Assembly (NCBI RefSeq): GCF_017312405.1
Contig: NZ_BLTG01000009.1
Location: forward strand, 62,358 to 126,357
DNA from: Mycobacterium sp. PO1
Lineage (GTDB): Bacteria > Actinomycetota > Actinomycetes > Mycobacteriales > Mycobacteriaceae
Direction of reading: 5' to 3'
Length of the DNA stretch: 64,000 bases
The notes under the pieces were generated by a model. The model saw nothing but the letters and a program-made list of their open reading frames with translations, was not told the DNA's origin and searched no databases. Position 1 is the first letter of the stretch, and each line of letters opens with the position of its first letter. The translations under genes were made by a program, and so were the position numbers. This document shows, one piece after another, positions 8,616-17,407 of this stretch.

Positions 8616-8642
8616 CTGGTCAGTTGTTAGTTATAAGACCAG
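8616..8642. promoter_or_regulatory. Inverted repeat upstream of the ABC/catabolic operon (candidate operator)
   Basis: CTGGTC (8616-8621) and GACCAG (8637-8642) form inverted 6-nt arms around a 15-nt AT-rich spacer, 25-50 nt upstream of the binding-protein start. On the minus strand the spacer contains TATAAC, a plausible -10 element. A regulator binding here would block transcription. No regulator gene lies inside the cluster, so the cognate protein is unknown. Confidence 0.35.
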
Positions 8643-8674
8643 TTTGTTTCAGCGCCGTTTCGGTCGGTTTCTTT

Positions 8675-8688
8675 CAGGCAAAAGCCTG
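8675..8688 (-). terminator. Small stem-loop after the alpha/beta-hydrolase gene
   Basis: CAGGC-AAAA-GCCTG forms a 5-bp stem with a 4-nt loop, 24 nt beyond the stop of the hydrolase gene on the minus strand. It is followed by an A-rich rather than a U-rich run in the transcript, so it is only a weak candidate terminator between the hydrolase and the ABC operon. Confidence 0.25.
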
Positions 8689-8711
8689 CAAATCATGAGG
8701 CTCGGGTTCGC

Positions 8712-9494
8712 TCAGCCCAACTGACCTGCGACGAAATCGACCACGGCGGCGGCCACGTCGCGGTGTTGAACTTCGTTGAGAACGTCGTGACGTGCGCCGG
8801 CGAACTCGACGAACCGCAGTGCGTCGATCTGTTCGGCGTACGCGCGGACCGCGCCGACGGGCGCGATCAGGTCATTGCTGCCGTGCACCGCCAGCGTCGG
8901 AACGGTCAGTCCGGGCAGCTCGGCACCGAAGCGGTCCCAGCCGCGATCGAGTTCGCGGACCAACGCGACGCCGTCGGCGCCGACAAACGCCAGCGGGTCG
9001 TTGATCAGGGAGTCGACGTAGAACGGGTCGGCTGACAACAGGGCCGGGTCGAGGTCGAACGTGGTGTTGGGGTCTCGCAGGGCGGGCACGGCAACCACCG
9101 GTGCCCCCGAGACCACCGCGGCGCGGTACGTCTGAGGTTGCGCGAGCACCCGGAAAAGCGTCACGACCGCGCCGAACGAATGGCCCTGCGCCACCAGGGG
9201 CACACCGGGGCGGCGGTCGGCGGCCAACTCGGTCAGCGCGTCGGCCAGTGCCGAACTGTCCTCGATCGTGCCGAAGTCGCCCCGGTCGCCGGGGCTGAGC
9301 CCGTGCCCGAACTGGTCGACTGCCCACAGGTCGATACCGGCGGCGTTGAGCGCGAATCCGTAGCGGTGGTACAGACCGGTGTGCTCGCCGAATCCGTGCA
9401 GGAAGATGACGGCCGCTCGGGGTTCTTCGGCCGCCCAGTGCCGGTAGTAGGCGGGGCCGAGGCGGTGGTCGGCGCGGTGTTCGAGGAAGGGCAT
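8712..9494 (-). CDS. Alpha/beta hydrolase, monoacylglycerol-lipase-like
   Basis: A 260-residue serine hydrolase. The fold markers are in order: oxyanion HGFGEHTG (about residues 33-40), nucleophile elbow GHSFG (about 107-111), the acid in HGSNDLIAP and the catalytic histidine in GARHDVLNE near the C-terminus. The HGFGEH and GHG segments place it with lysophospholipase/monoacylglycerol lipase proteins (mycobacterial Rv0183 group). Likely substrate: a medium- or long-chain acyl ester. It is transcribed on the minus strand; the LysR-type gene upstream ends only 10 nt before its start, so the two may be co-transcribed. Confidence 0.85.
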   Translation of the reverse strand: MPFLEHRADHRLGPAYYRHWAAEEPRAAVIFLHGFGEHTGLYHRYGFALNAAGIDLWAVDQFGHGLSPGDRGDFGTIEDSSALADALTELAADRRPGVPLVAQGHSFGAVVTLFRVLAQPQTYRAAVVSGAPVVAVPALRDPNTTFDLDPALLSADPFYVDSLINDPLAFVGADGVALVRELDRGWDRFGAELPGLTVPTLAVHGSNDLIAPVGAVRAYAEQIDALRFVEFAGARHDVLNEVQHRDVAAAVVDFVAGQLG

Positions 9495-9504
9495 GCCGCC
9501 GACG

Positions 9505-10416
9505 TTAGTGGGCGCCCAGCAGCACGGTGCGCTGCTCGGCCATCCGGGCTCCGATCGCCTCGACGACCGCCGACACCTCGGGTCGACGCAGGGTTTCTTC
9601 GCGGGTCACCAGCCAGTACGTGAGCCGGATCGACACCTCGGTGGCCAGAACCCGGACCAGATCTGGGTGGCGGTCGGCCATGAAACACGGCAACAGCCCC
9701 AGACCCGCTGACGCCCGGGTGGCCTCCACATGGACGAACACATTGGTCGACGTCACCGACTCCCGCATGGCCGGCGCGAAGCTGGGTGCCAGATCCAGAT
9801 CGTCGACCTGCAGCATCGAGTCGATGAAGTACACCAACGGGAACCGTTGCAGATCGGCGACATTCGCCGGCGAGCCGTGGTCGGCGAGATAGTCGCGGGA
9901 CCCGTACAGCCCGAGGCAGTAGTCGCCCAGGCGAAGGGCTTTGGCGCGGTGCACGGTCGGTTCACCGACCACCACCTCGACGTCCAGGCCAGAGCGCTGC
10001 TGGCTGGCGCGCCGGGTCGCCGCGACGATCTCGACCGCCACATTGGGGTGTTCACGCTGTACGGCAGCGGCAGCGGGCGCGGCGATATAGGCCGAGAATC
10101 CGTCGGTGGCAGAGATGCGGACGACGCCTTCCAGCGCCCGCTTTCCGCCGGCCTCGGTGCTCAACGAGCGGACCGCGGCTTCGACCGCCTCCGCCGCGGC
10201 GAGTGCTTCGCGCCCCAGCTCGGTCAGCTCCCAACCGCCCGAGACGCGGGCCAGCACCCGCCCGCCCACGGCCAGCTCGAGTGCAGCGATCCGCCGGCTG
10301 ATGGTCGTGTGGTTGAGACCGAGTTCGTCGGCGGCGGTCGTGTACTTACCGGTGCGTCCGACCGCCAACAGGATCAGCAGGTCATCGGCGCTGGGTCGTC
10401 GGCTCGGACCGGTCAT
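9505..10416 (-). CDS. LysR-family transcriptional regulator
   Basis: A 303-residue LysR-type regulator: an N-terminal winged helix-turn-helix (about residues 8-65, including AADELGLNHTTISRRIAALE) and a C-terminal effector-binding domain. The start is ATG 10416 (MTGPSRRPS); an open frame extends to 10611 but would run through the promoter region and into the divergent gene. It is divergent from the transporter-HBDH-AacS operon with 109 nt between the starts, the normal arrangement for a LysR protein and its target. Expected role: control of ketone-body uptake and activation, with a related acid as inducer (inference from context). Confidence 0.88.
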   Translation of the reverse strand: MTGPSRRPSADDLLILLAVGRTGKYTTAADELGLNHTTISRRIAALELAVGGRVLARVSGGWELTELGREALAAAEAVEAAVRSLSTEAGGKRALEGVVRISATDGFSAYIAAPAAAAVQREHPNVAVEIVAATRRASQQRSGLDVEVVVGEPTVHRAKALRLGDYCLGLYGSRDYLADHGSPANVADLQRFPLVYFIDSMLQVDDLDLAPSFAPAMRESVTSTNVFVHVEATRASAGLGLLPCFMADRHPDLVRVLATEVSIRLTYWLVTREETLRRPEVSAVVEAIGARMAEQRTVLLGAH

Positions 10417-10417
10417 G

Positions 10418-10433
10418 TCTGCATTTTCGCAGA
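10418..10433. promoter_or_regulatory. Candidate LysR binding site between the divergent starts
   Basis: TCTGC-ATTTTC-GCAGA is an inverted repeat 1 nt upstream of the LysR-type gene start, within the 109-nt divergent promoter region. An AT-rich centre flanked by short inverted arms is typical of LysR sites, and this position would serve autorepression. A CTGCAG palindrome lies a few bases further on. Confidence 0.35.
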
Positions 10434-10525
10434 TGCTTCCTGCAGGTTTGGTCATTGCTCGGCCGGGGCACCTGCATGAATACTCACGACTGAGTGTGGC
10501 GGCTGTCACAGAGGAGGGAGTACCG

Positions 10526-11893
10526 ATGACCACCCAACAAAGCTCCGATGCATCGGGGGGCAAGGTCAGCACCGGACTGAAACGCGTTGTCGCCGCGTCG
10601 ATGGCCGGCACCGTCGTCGAGTGGTACGAGTTCTTTCTCTACGGCACGGCGGCGACCCTGGTGTTCAACAAGGTGTTCTTCGCCCAAACCGGCAGCGAGC
10701 TCGACGCGATCCTGGCGGCGTTTCTGACGTACGCGGTCGGCTTCCTCGCCCGACCCCTCGGCGGTGTGGTCTTCGGGCATTTCGGCGACAAGTACGGCCG
10801 CAAGAAGCTGTTGCAGTTCAGCCTGCTCCTGGTCGGTGCCGCCACCTTCTTGATGGGATGCCTACCGACGTTCGGTCAGATCGGTTACTGGGCGCCGGCC
10901 CTGCTCGTGGTGCTGCGGTTCCTCCAGGGCTTCGCAGTCGGCGGAGAGTGGGGTGGCGCCGTGCTGCTCGTCGCCGAGCACAGCCCCGACCGGCAGCGCG
11001 CATTGTGGGCCAGCTGGCCGCAGGCCGCCGTGCCCGTCGGCAACATGCTCGCCACCGTCGTTTTGCTGGTCTTGACCACGACGCTGTCGGACGAGGCGTT
11101 TCTGTCCTGGGGTTGGCGTGTGGCGTTCTGGCTGTCGGCCGTGGTGGTGCTGATCGGCTACTACATCCGCACCAAGGTCACCGACGCACCGATCTTCGTG
11201 GCGGCCCAAGCAGAGGTCGAGCGCGTGAAGGCGGTGTCCTACGGTGTCGTGGAGGTGCTGAAGCGCTACCCGCGCGGCGTGTTCACCGCGATGGGCCTGC
11301 GGTTCGCCGAGAACATCATGTACTACCTCGTGGTCATCGTGTCGATCACCTATCTGAGCCAGCAGGTCGGCGCCGATACCGGCGACATCCTGTTGTGGCT
11401 GCTGATCGCGCACGGAGTGCACTTCCTGATCATCCCCCAGGTGGGTCGGCTCTCCGATCGCATCGGTCGCCGTCCGGTCTACATCGTCGGCGCCATCGGC
11501 GCGGCAGCGTGGGGATTCATCGGGTTCCCGATGATGGACACCGGTAACTACCTGTTCGTCATCGGCGCCATCGTTCTCGGCCTGATGATCCACGCCCTGA
11601 TGTACTCGCCGCAGCCGGCGATCATGGCCGAGATGTTCCCGACCCGCATGCGGTATTCCGGTGTGTCGCTGGGGTATCAAGTGACCTCGATCGTGGCGGG
11701 GTCGCTGGCCCCGATCATCTCCGTGAAGCTGCTCGACATCTATGACTCCTGGGTACCGATCGCGATCTACCTCGCAGTCGCCGCGATCATCACCTTGGTG
11801 GCAGCGCTGTTCATGCGCGAGACCAACGGTGTCGACCTGGCGATGATCGACGCCGCCGACCGCGAGCAGCTGGCGGAGGCGGGGGCGCGGTGA
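10526..11893 (+). CDS. MFS transporter, metabolite:H+ symporter (MHS) family
   Basis: A 455-residue, 12-helix major-facilitator permease of the MHS branch (ShiA/ProP-like). Family markers: the N-terminal VAASMAGTVVEWYEFFLYG, the loop-2/3 motif GHFGDKYGRKKLL and the loop-8/9 copy GRLSDRIGRRP. The start is ATG 10526, preceded by the ribosome site GAGGAGGGAG; a longer frame to 10106 overlaps the LysR gene and is rejected. It heads an operon with 3-hydroxybutyrate dehydrogenase (4-nt overlap) and acetoacetyl-CoA synthetase, so uptake of 3-hydroxybutyrate, acetoacetate or a similar short acid by proton symport is likely, though not proven by sequence. Confidence 0.92.
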   Translation: MTTQQSSDASGGKVSTGLKRVVAASMAGTVVEWYEFFLYGTAATLVFNKVFFAQTGSELDAILAAFLTYAVGFLARPLGGVVFGHFGDKYGRKKLLQFSLLLVGAATFLMGCLPTFGQIGYWAPALLVVLRFLQGFAVGGEWGGAVLLVAEHSPDRQRALWASWPQAAVPVGNMLATVVLLVLTTTLSDEAFLSWGWRVAFWLSAVVVLIGYYIRTKVTDAPIFVAAQAEVERVKAVSYGVVEVLKRYPRGVFTAMGLRFAENIMYYLVVIVSITYLSQQVGADTGDILLWLLIAHGVHFLIIPQVGRLSDRIGRRPVYIVGAIGAAAWGFIGFPMMDTGNYLFVIGAIVLGLMIHALMYSPQPAIMAEMFPTRMRYSGVSLGYQVTSIVAGSLAPIISVKLLDIYDSWVPIAIYLAVAAIITLVAALFMRETNGVDLAMIDAADREQLAEAGAR

Positions 11894-12636
11894 ACGACCT
11901 CGACGGCCGTTCGGCTCTCATCACCGGCGGCGCCGGCGGAATCGGGGCGGCGTGTGCGCGGGAACTGGCGCAGCGCGGTGCGAAGGTGACCGTCGCCGAC
12001 ATCGACGAGGCGGGCGCGCAGAGTGTCGCCGACGAGATCGGTGGTTCCGCATGGACGCTGGACCTGCTGGATGTCGGGGCGCTCGAGGACCTGGACTTGC
12101 ACACCGACATCCTGGTCAACAATGCCGGCGTACAGACGGTCAGCGAGATCGCGGCATTTCCGCCCGACAGGTTCCGTCTGATGATGACGCTGATGGTCGA
12201 GGCGCCGTTCCTGCTGATCCGGGCCGCACTTCCGCACATGTACCGCAACGAGTTCGGCCGCGTCATCAACATCTCGTCCATCCACGGCTTGCGCGCATCG
12301 CCGTTCAAGGCCGCCTATGTCACCGCCAAGCACGCGCTCGAAGGTCTGTCGAAGGTCACAGCGCTGGAAGGCGGTCCGCACGGCGTCACCAGCAACTGCG
12401 TCAACCCCGGCTACGTCCGCACCCCGCTGGTGACGAAGCAGATCGCCGACCAAGCCCGAACGCATAACATCGGCGAGGACGAGGTGGTGGCGGAGATCCT
12501 GCTGAAGGAGAGCGCGGTGAAACGTCTTGTGGAGCCCGAAGAGGTCGGCTCACTGGTGGGGTGGCTGGCGTCGCCGAACGCGGGCATGGTGACCGGGGCG
12601 TCCTACACGATGGACGGTGGATGGAGCGCCCGGTGA
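11890..12636 (+). CDS. 3-hydroxybutyrate dehydrogenase (SDR family)
   Basis: A 248-residue short-chain dehydrogenase that should oxidise D-3-hydroxybutyrate to acetoacetate with NAD+. The cofactor motif TGGAGGIG (about residues 13-20), the NNAG strand (about 77-80), the serine in NISSIHGL and the YVTAKHA catalytic Tyr/Lys pair are all present. The SPFKAAYVTAKHALEGLSK segment matches bacterial 3-hydroxybutyrate dehydrogenases specifically. It starts at GTG 11890 inside the transporter stop (GTGA) and ends by overlapping the GTG of acetoacetyl-CoA synthetase, so the next enzyme receives its product. Confidence 0.85.
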   Translation: MNDLDGRSALITGGAGGIGAACARELAQRGAKVTVADIDEAGAQSVADEIGGSAWTLDLLDVGALEDLDLHTDILVNNAGVQTVSEIAAFPPDRFRLMMTLMVEAPFLLIRAALPHMYRNEFGRVINISSIHGLRASPFKAAYVTAKHALEGLSKVTALEGGPHGVTSNCVNPGYVRTPLVTKQIADQARTHNIGEDEVVAEILLKESAVKRLVEPEEVGSLVGWLASPNAGMVTGASYTMDGGWSAR

Positions 12637-14621
12637 GCGAGCAGGTCCCGGTAAGACAAGCCCACGCCGGCGGGCCGGCAAGACAAACCCACGCCGGCGG
12701 GCCGGCAATTGAAACCCACGCCGGCGGGCCGGCAATTCAAACCCAGTGGGAACCGACCGAGCAGGACATCGCCGATGCGCGGGTCACCGACTTCGCGCGG
12801 TTCGTCGAAGCCCGCACCGGTGGGCAGTTCGGTGACTACGCCGCGCTGTGGCGCTGGTCGGTCGAGAATCTCGACGATTTCTGGGCGGCGCTGTGGGACT
12901 ACTTCGAGCTCGGCGAACGCGGCGAGACCGTCGTGGAGTCCGTCGACATGCCCGGCGCCCGGTGGTTCCCGGGCACGTCGCTGAACTATGTCGATCAGGT
13001 GATCCGCCACGCACGTGCCGATCGCCCGGCGATCGTCCACGTCAGCGAGCAGGAGCCGGACCGGGAGATGTCCTGGGACGAACTGCTCGGCCGCACGGCG
13101 GCCCTCGCCCAGACGCTGCGTTCCCACGGGGTCGAGCCGGGGGATCGCGTGGTGGGCTACCTGCCCAACATCCCCGAAGCCGTGATCGCGTTCCTGGCCA
13201 CCGCATCCGTGGGGGCGGTGTGGAGCGCGTGCGGGCAGGACTATTCGGCCAAGGCGGCGCTGGACCGGCTGGGGCAGCTGGAACCGAAGGTGCTGATCGC
13301 CGCGGACGGCTATGTGTTCGCCGGTAAGTACCGCGACAAACACGAGGACGTCGCGGCGCTGAGTGCCGGTTTACCGACCCTGGTGGCCACGCTGGGTCTC
13401 GACGACCTTGCCGCCCACAGCGACCAGCCCGTCGACACCGTCGCCGTCGAGTTCGACCATCCGCTGTGGATTCTGTTCTCGTCAGGCACCACCGGGCTGC
13501 CGAAGGGCATCGTGCACGGTCACGGCGGTGTTGTCGTGGAGCATCTGAAAGCCGTTGCACTGCAGTCGGACATGGATCGCGACGACACGTTCTTCTGGTT
13601 CACCAGCCCCAGCTGGATGATGTGGAACTTCCAGGTGGCCGGCCTGCTGGTGGGTGCGACGATCGTCTGCTACGACGGCAGCCCCTCGTCGCCGACACCA
13701 GATGCGCTGTGGGGCATCGCCTCCCGGGTGCGGGCCACAGTGCTGGGCACCAGCCCAGGCTATGTGCTGGGTTGCATGAAGGCCGATGCGGATCCGAGCA
13801 AGAGCCACGACCTGTCCGCGCTGCGGACGGTCGGTATCACCGGGTCGTCACTCCCGCCGGCCTCATCGCTGTGGCTGGCCGAACACGTGGGCGTGCAGGT
13901 CGCGTCCATCAGTGGCGGCACCGACGTGGTGTCTGCATTCGCCGGGGGGGTGCGCACCGTGCCGGTGTGGCCGGGCGAGCTGTCCGCCCCCTATCTGGGC
14001 TGCGCGTTGGAGGCGTGGGACGAATCCGGCAAACCGGTACGCGGCGAGGTCGGTGAACTCGTGATCACCAAGCCGCTGCCTTCGATGCCGGTGAAATTCT
14101 GGAATGACCCTGATGGGCAGCGTTACCGCGACGCGTATTTCGAGATGTTCCCGGGCGTATGGCGGCACGGGGACTGGATCACCCTCACCGATCACGGCAG
14201 CGTGATCGTGCACGGGCGCTCCGACTCCACCCTCAACCGGCACGGCATCCGCATGGGTAGTGCCGACATCTACCAGGCCGTCGAAAGCCTTCCCGAAGTG
14301 GTCGAGGCGCTGGTGATCGGCGCCGAGCAGTCCGACGGCGGCTACTGGATGCCGTTGTTCGTCGTCCTGGCCGACGGACTCGAGTTGACCGACGAGTTGC
14401 GCGAGACGATCAAGGACACCATTCGCACCGAGGTTTCGCCGCGGCATGTCCCCGACGACATCATCGTCGCGCCGGGAGTGCCGCACACCCGCACTGGCAA
14501 GAAGCTCGAGGTGCCCGTCAAAAAGCTCTTCCAGGGCGGTGATTCAGCCAAGGTCGTCGAGCGCAGCGCCGTCGACGATCCGGCGCTGCTCGACTGGTAC
14601 CTCACGCAGCGTCGAACGTGA
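12633..14621 (+). CDS. aacS: Acetoacetyl-CoA synthetase
   Basis: A 662-residue acyl-CoA synthetase that activates acetoacetate with ATP and CoA in the cytosol. The adenylation P-loop LFSSGTTGLPKG, the acetyl-CoA-synthetase-type motif SISGGTDVVSAF, GRSDSTLNRHGIRMGSADIY and the C-terminal lysine in HTRTGKKLEVPVKK are present, and the length is normal for AacS. The start is GTG 12633, overlapping the dehydrogenase stop. Residues 8-38 are odd: three tandem 9-residue units built on HAGGPA, encoded by a 27-nt repeat, precede the first conserved segment (WEPTEQDIADARVTDF). They look like an insertion that extended the N-terminus. With the two upstream genes it converts imported 3-hydroxybutyrate to acetoacetyl-CoA. 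Confidence 0.92.
   Translation: MSEQVPVRQAHAGGPARQTHAGGPAIETHAGGPAIQTQWEPTEQDIADARVTDFARFVEARTGGQFGDYAALWRWSVENLDDFWAALWDYFELGERGETVVESVDMPGARWFPGTSLNYVDQVIRHARADRPAIVHVSEQEPDREMSWDELLGRTAALAQTLRSHGVEPGDRVVGYLPNIPEAVIAFLATASVGAVWSACGQDYSAKAALDRLGQLEPKVLIAADGYVFAGKYRDKHEDVAALSAGLPTLVATLGLDDLAAHSDQPVDTVAVEFDHPLWILFSSGTTGLPKGIVHGHGGVVVEHLKAVALQSDMDRDDTFFWFTSPSWMMWNFQVAGLLVGATIVCYDGSPSSPTPDALWGIASRVRATVLGTSPGYVLGCMKADADPSKSHDLSALRTVGITGSSLPPASSLWLAEHVGVQVASISGGTDVVSAFAGGVRTVPVWPGELSAPYLGCALEAWDESGKPVRGEVGELVITKPLPSMPVKFWNDPDGQRYRDAYFEMFPGVWRHGDWITLTDHGSVIVHGRSDSTLNRHGIRMGSADIYQAVESLPEVVEALVIGAEQSDGGYWMPLFVVLADGLELTDELRETIKDTIRTEVSPRHVPDDIIVAPGVPHTRTGKKLEVPVKKLFQGGDSAKVVERSAVDDPALLDWYLTQRRT
12654..12746. 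repeat. Tandem 27-bp repeat (3 full units plus partial) inside aacS
   Basis: Units at 12654-12680, 12681-12707 and 12708-12734, with a partial fourth to 12746, share the core CCCACGCCGGCGGGCCGGCA. The core contains the GC-rich inverted sequence GCCGGCGGGCCGGC. Units differ by a few bases at the AAGACAA/AATTGAA/AATTCAA junction. The array is a multiple of three and keeps aacS in frame. Confidence 0.9.
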
Positions 14622-14688
14622 TGAGGTTGATGCTCAGTCCGTCTTCGATGATGCTGCGGCGGCTGACGGGGGTTCGGCCACGGACACG

Positions 14689-16083
14689 TCACCGCAACGT
14701 CAGCGTCTGCGCGGAGTCGTAGCGCTCCCGCACGTGCGGCGTTGGGTCGGCCGTGTACACGGCTGGGCTGCCCACCGACCACGGCGGCGGGGCAGACTGA
14801 CCGCCGAGAACCCAGGCCGCCTGACGGGCCGCTCCGAGTGCGACGTACTCGGACGGTCTCGGCACGTGGACGTCGAGCCCGAGCACGGCGGGCGCAATCT
14901 GCCGGACTGCCTCTGATCGGGCGCCACCTCCGACCAGGATGATTCTCTCGACGTCGACTCCTTGACCGCCGATGGTGTCGACGCAGAACGCCATCGAACT
15001 GAGTAGACCCTCGACAGCGGCGCGGGCCATGTTCGCCGCGGTCATGTTCCGGGAGGTGACGCCGTGCAGCGCGCCCGAAGCGTCTGGCAGATTGGGTGAA
15101 CGTTCCCCGTCGAAATAGGGAATCAACACCATGCCTTCGGAGCCCGGCGGTGCCGACAGCGCGAGGCGGTCGAACTCGGTGAAGTCCACCTTCAGCATCG
15201 CCGCCACGGCGGCGAGTACCGGGGCGCCGTTGAGAGTGCACACCAGGGGCAACTGCCGTCCCGTCGCATCAGCGAAACCTGCGACGAGGCCGTCGGCGTC
15301 GTGTGGAGCGGCCGTGGCCACGGCGCTCACCACACCGGAGGTTCCGAGGGAGACGATGCAGTCCCCGGGAACTGCCCCCAGCCCCAACGCGGCAGCGGCG
15401 TTGTCGCCCGCGCCGGCACCCAGCAGCGCCCCCTGGGAAGCGGTGCCGGCCGATTCCCGGGGGCCGAGGACTTGCGGAACCACGGGACGCCTCCCGCGGA
15501 AGGCCAGTTCCAACAGGTCGGGCTGGACGGCGTTGCTCTCGGCAGAGAAGTACCCCGTTCCGCTCGCGTCGCTGCGATCGGTGCGCAGATCGGCGATGTC
15601 CGACGAGCCACTCAGCCGCCACGTCAGCCAGTCGTGCGGCAGGCACACCGCCGCGGTCGCGTCGGCGTGGTGTGGTTCATGGTCGGCCAACCAGCGCAGC
15701 TTCGTCGCTGTGACAGCCGCGACCGGCACCACCCCGGTGCGACGCGCCCATGCCTGCGGGCCTCCGAGTTCGTCGGTCAAGTCAGCGGCCGCGTGAGCAG
15801 ACCGGGTGTCGTTCCACAGCAATGCGTCTCGAACGACTCGGCCGTGGGAATCCAGGCAGACCATGCCGTGCTGCTGGGCGCCGACCGAGACTGCCGCGAC
15901 GTCGGCGATGCCGCCGACGGCGCTCATGGCCTGCTCGAGCGCATCCCACCAACGATCAGGATGGACCTCGGTGCCATCGGGATGCGGTGCGGACGCCGAG
16001 CGCAGGATCTCTCCGCTGTCCGCGTCGCACACCAATACCTTGCATGACTGTGTGGACGAATCTATACCGGCGACAAGGGACAT
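14689..16083 (-). CDS. xylB: Xylulokinase
   Basis: A 464-residue FGGY-family sugar kinase that phosphorylates D-xylulose to xylulose 5-phosphate. Seen: the N-terminal phosphate loop [13 protein letters not shown], the substrate segment [12 protein letters not shown], the second-domain loop [15 protein letters not shown] and SLGTSGVV, and the C-terminal signature [21 protein letters not shown]. The start is ATG 16083; it follows the ROK regulator with a 2-nt gap and is co-transcribed with it. The open frame upstream to 16494 overlaps the ROK gene and is rejected. Convergent with aacS. Confidence 0.92.
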   Translation of the reverse strand: MSLVAGIDSSTQSCKVLVCDADSGEILRSASAPHPDGTEVHPDRWWDALEQAMSAVGGIADVAAVSVGAQQHGMVCLDSHGRVVRDALLWNDTRSAHAAADLTDELGGPQAWARRTGVVPVAAVTATKLRWLADHEPHHADATAAVCLPHDWLTWRLSGSSDIADLRTDRSDASGTGYFSAESNAVQPDLLELAFRGRRPVVPQVLGPRESAGTASQGALLGAGAGDNAAAALGLGAVPGDCIVSLGTSGVVSAVATAAPHDADGLVAGFADATGRQLPLVCTLNGAPVLAAVAAMLKVDFTEFDRLALSAPPGSEGMVLIPYFDGERSPNLPDASGALHGVTSRNMTAANMARAAVEGLLSSMAFCVDTIGGQGVDVERIILVGGGARSEAVRQIAPAVLGLDVHVPRPSEYVALGAARQAAWVLGGQSAPPPWSVGSPAVYTADPTPHVRERYDSAQTLTLR

Positions 16084-16085
16084 CG

Positions 16086-17294
16086 TCAGTTCCTTCCGGG
16101 GTCGGCGAGCACGGGACCAAAGGCCAGTTCGGCGGCGCCGATCATCAGGGTGTCTGCCCCCAGGGTGGCGGGAACGACACGGACCAGCTGTCGCGGGGCG
16201 GTCATGCTGTGGCGGGCCAGTTCGGCGCGCAGGGCCTCTGCGGCGTACCGGGGGAAGACCCGAAGGAAGCCACCCAGCACGATCAGGCCGGGGTTGAGCA
16301 TGTTGATCGCATTGCCCAGGGCGATCGCCAATGCCCGAGTCTGCCCGCTGAGTACCTGCCGCTCGTCCTGATTCGGTTCTGCCGAGCTGTGTTCGGTGGG
16401 TCCGCCTGACTCGCTGTCGAGTTCGGACAACAGCCGTGCGAGCGGCGCGTGGGTCACCTCGGTCTCCAAGCAGCCGATGCTGCCGCAGTGGCACGCGCCG
16501 GTCCCCCCCACAAAGGTGTGGCCCAATTCGCCGGCATAACCGGCCAGCCCTTCGAGCAGGCCGCCGGCGACCACGAAGCCGGCGCCGATGCCGCTCGGGC
16601 CGCCGTTGACATAGATGAGGTGTTCGGCGCTGTGATGGTTGCCGAACAGATGCTCGGCGATCGCCCCGGCGTTGGCATCGTTGGCTGCGTACACAGGCAG
16701 TTCCGTTGCGGCGCTGAGCATCGGGCCGATATCGGCGTCATGCCAATCGAGATTGGGTGCCAGTTGTACGGCCGACTGCCGACTGTGTACCAGACCGGGG
16801 ACCGCGACTCCCACGGCCGTGATGGACTGCGCATCGCTCAATGTGCGGCGGATCTCGGCAAGCGTGTCCACGACAATCGCCACAGTGTCCTCGGGTGTGG
16901 GCACCCGGTCGGTGGCACAGCGCAGCACTCGCAGGACTGCGCCGCCCATGCCCACCAGGCCCACGGTGACCGCGTCGACTTCCGGTGTCACTGCCGCGGC
17001 CAGCACCTTGTGTGCCGGGCGCACGACCGGACTGGGTCTGCCCACCTGAGACGGCGCCGCGGCGGGGGATTCTTCGACGAGTCCGCGCGCGACCAATTGT
17101 TCGACGAGATCCTTGGTGGTCGACCGGGACAGCCCGGTGTGCCGAGTGAGCTCGGCGCGAGTGAGGGCGCGATGCCGGTGAACCAGCGTCAACACGGTCG
17201 ACAGATTGCGCCGGCGGACGTCATCGGTGTTGGTCCCGACTCGGACCGTGCTGCCATTTCCGGTCGGCTTCAACGCCACAACCACCCCTTGCAT
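16086..17294 (-). CDS. ROK-family transcriptional repressor (XylR-like)
   Basis: A 402-residue ROK protein: an N-terminal MarR-like winged helix (about residues 25-85; [24 protein letters not shown]) joined to a sugar-kinase-like ROK domain with [10 protein letters not shown] and the zinc motif [10 protein letters not shown]. These repressors usually bind xylose or a related sugar and then release DNA. It is divergent from xylA with 113 nt between the starts and sits beside xylB, so it is the likely regulator of this xylose module. The start ATG 17294 is chosen because the longer frame would run through the divergent promoter. Confidence 0.9.
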   Translation of the reverse strand: MQGVVVALKPTGNGSTVRVGTNTDDVRRRNLSTVLTLVHRHRALTRAELTRHTGLSRSTTKDLVEQLVARGLVEESPAAAPSQVGRPSPVVRPAHKVLAAAVTPEVDAVTVGLVGMGGAVLRVLRCATDRVPTPEDTVAIVVDTLAEIRRTLSDAQSITAVGVAVPGLVHSRQSAVQLAPNLDWHDADIGPMLSAATELPVYAANDANAGAIAEHLFGNHHSAEHLIYVNGGPSGIGAGFVVAGGLLEGLAGYAGELGHTFVGGTGACHCGSIGCLETEVTHAPLARLLSELDSESGGPTEHSSAEPNQDERQVLSGQTRALAIALGNAINMLNPGLIVLGGFLRVFPRYAAEALRAELARHSMTAPRQLVRVVPATLGADTLMIGAAELAFGPVLADPGRN

Positions 17295-17300
17295 TCGGTC

Positions 17301-17329
17301 TTGACAGTGTTGCAGGCCACATCTTATGT
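17301..17329 (+). promoter_or_regulatory. Sigma-A-type promoter of xylA
   Basis: TTGACA (17301-17306), a 17-nt spacer and TTATGT (17324-17329) form a near-consensus promoter facing xylA, whose ATG lies about 78 nt downstream. Confidence 0.65.
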
Positions 17330-17343
17330 TCGGGCGGAGAACA
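17327..17343. promoter_or_regulatory. Palindromic operator overlapping the xylA -10 element
   Basis: TGTTC-N7-GAACA is a perfect inverted repeat that covers the end of the -10 element and the expected transcription start. A repressor bound here would block RNA polymerase; the ROK protein encoded divergently is the obvious candidate. Confidence 0.5.
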
Positions 17344-17407
17344 AAACAAAATGGTCTGGGCCGCGTGGCCCGCACCGACACCTCATGATCTCGGAGGAGC
17401 ATCCGCG

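Noticed and set aside
14622..14688. Bidirectional terminator between aacS and xylB
   Set aside because: No convincing inverted repeat was found in this interval.
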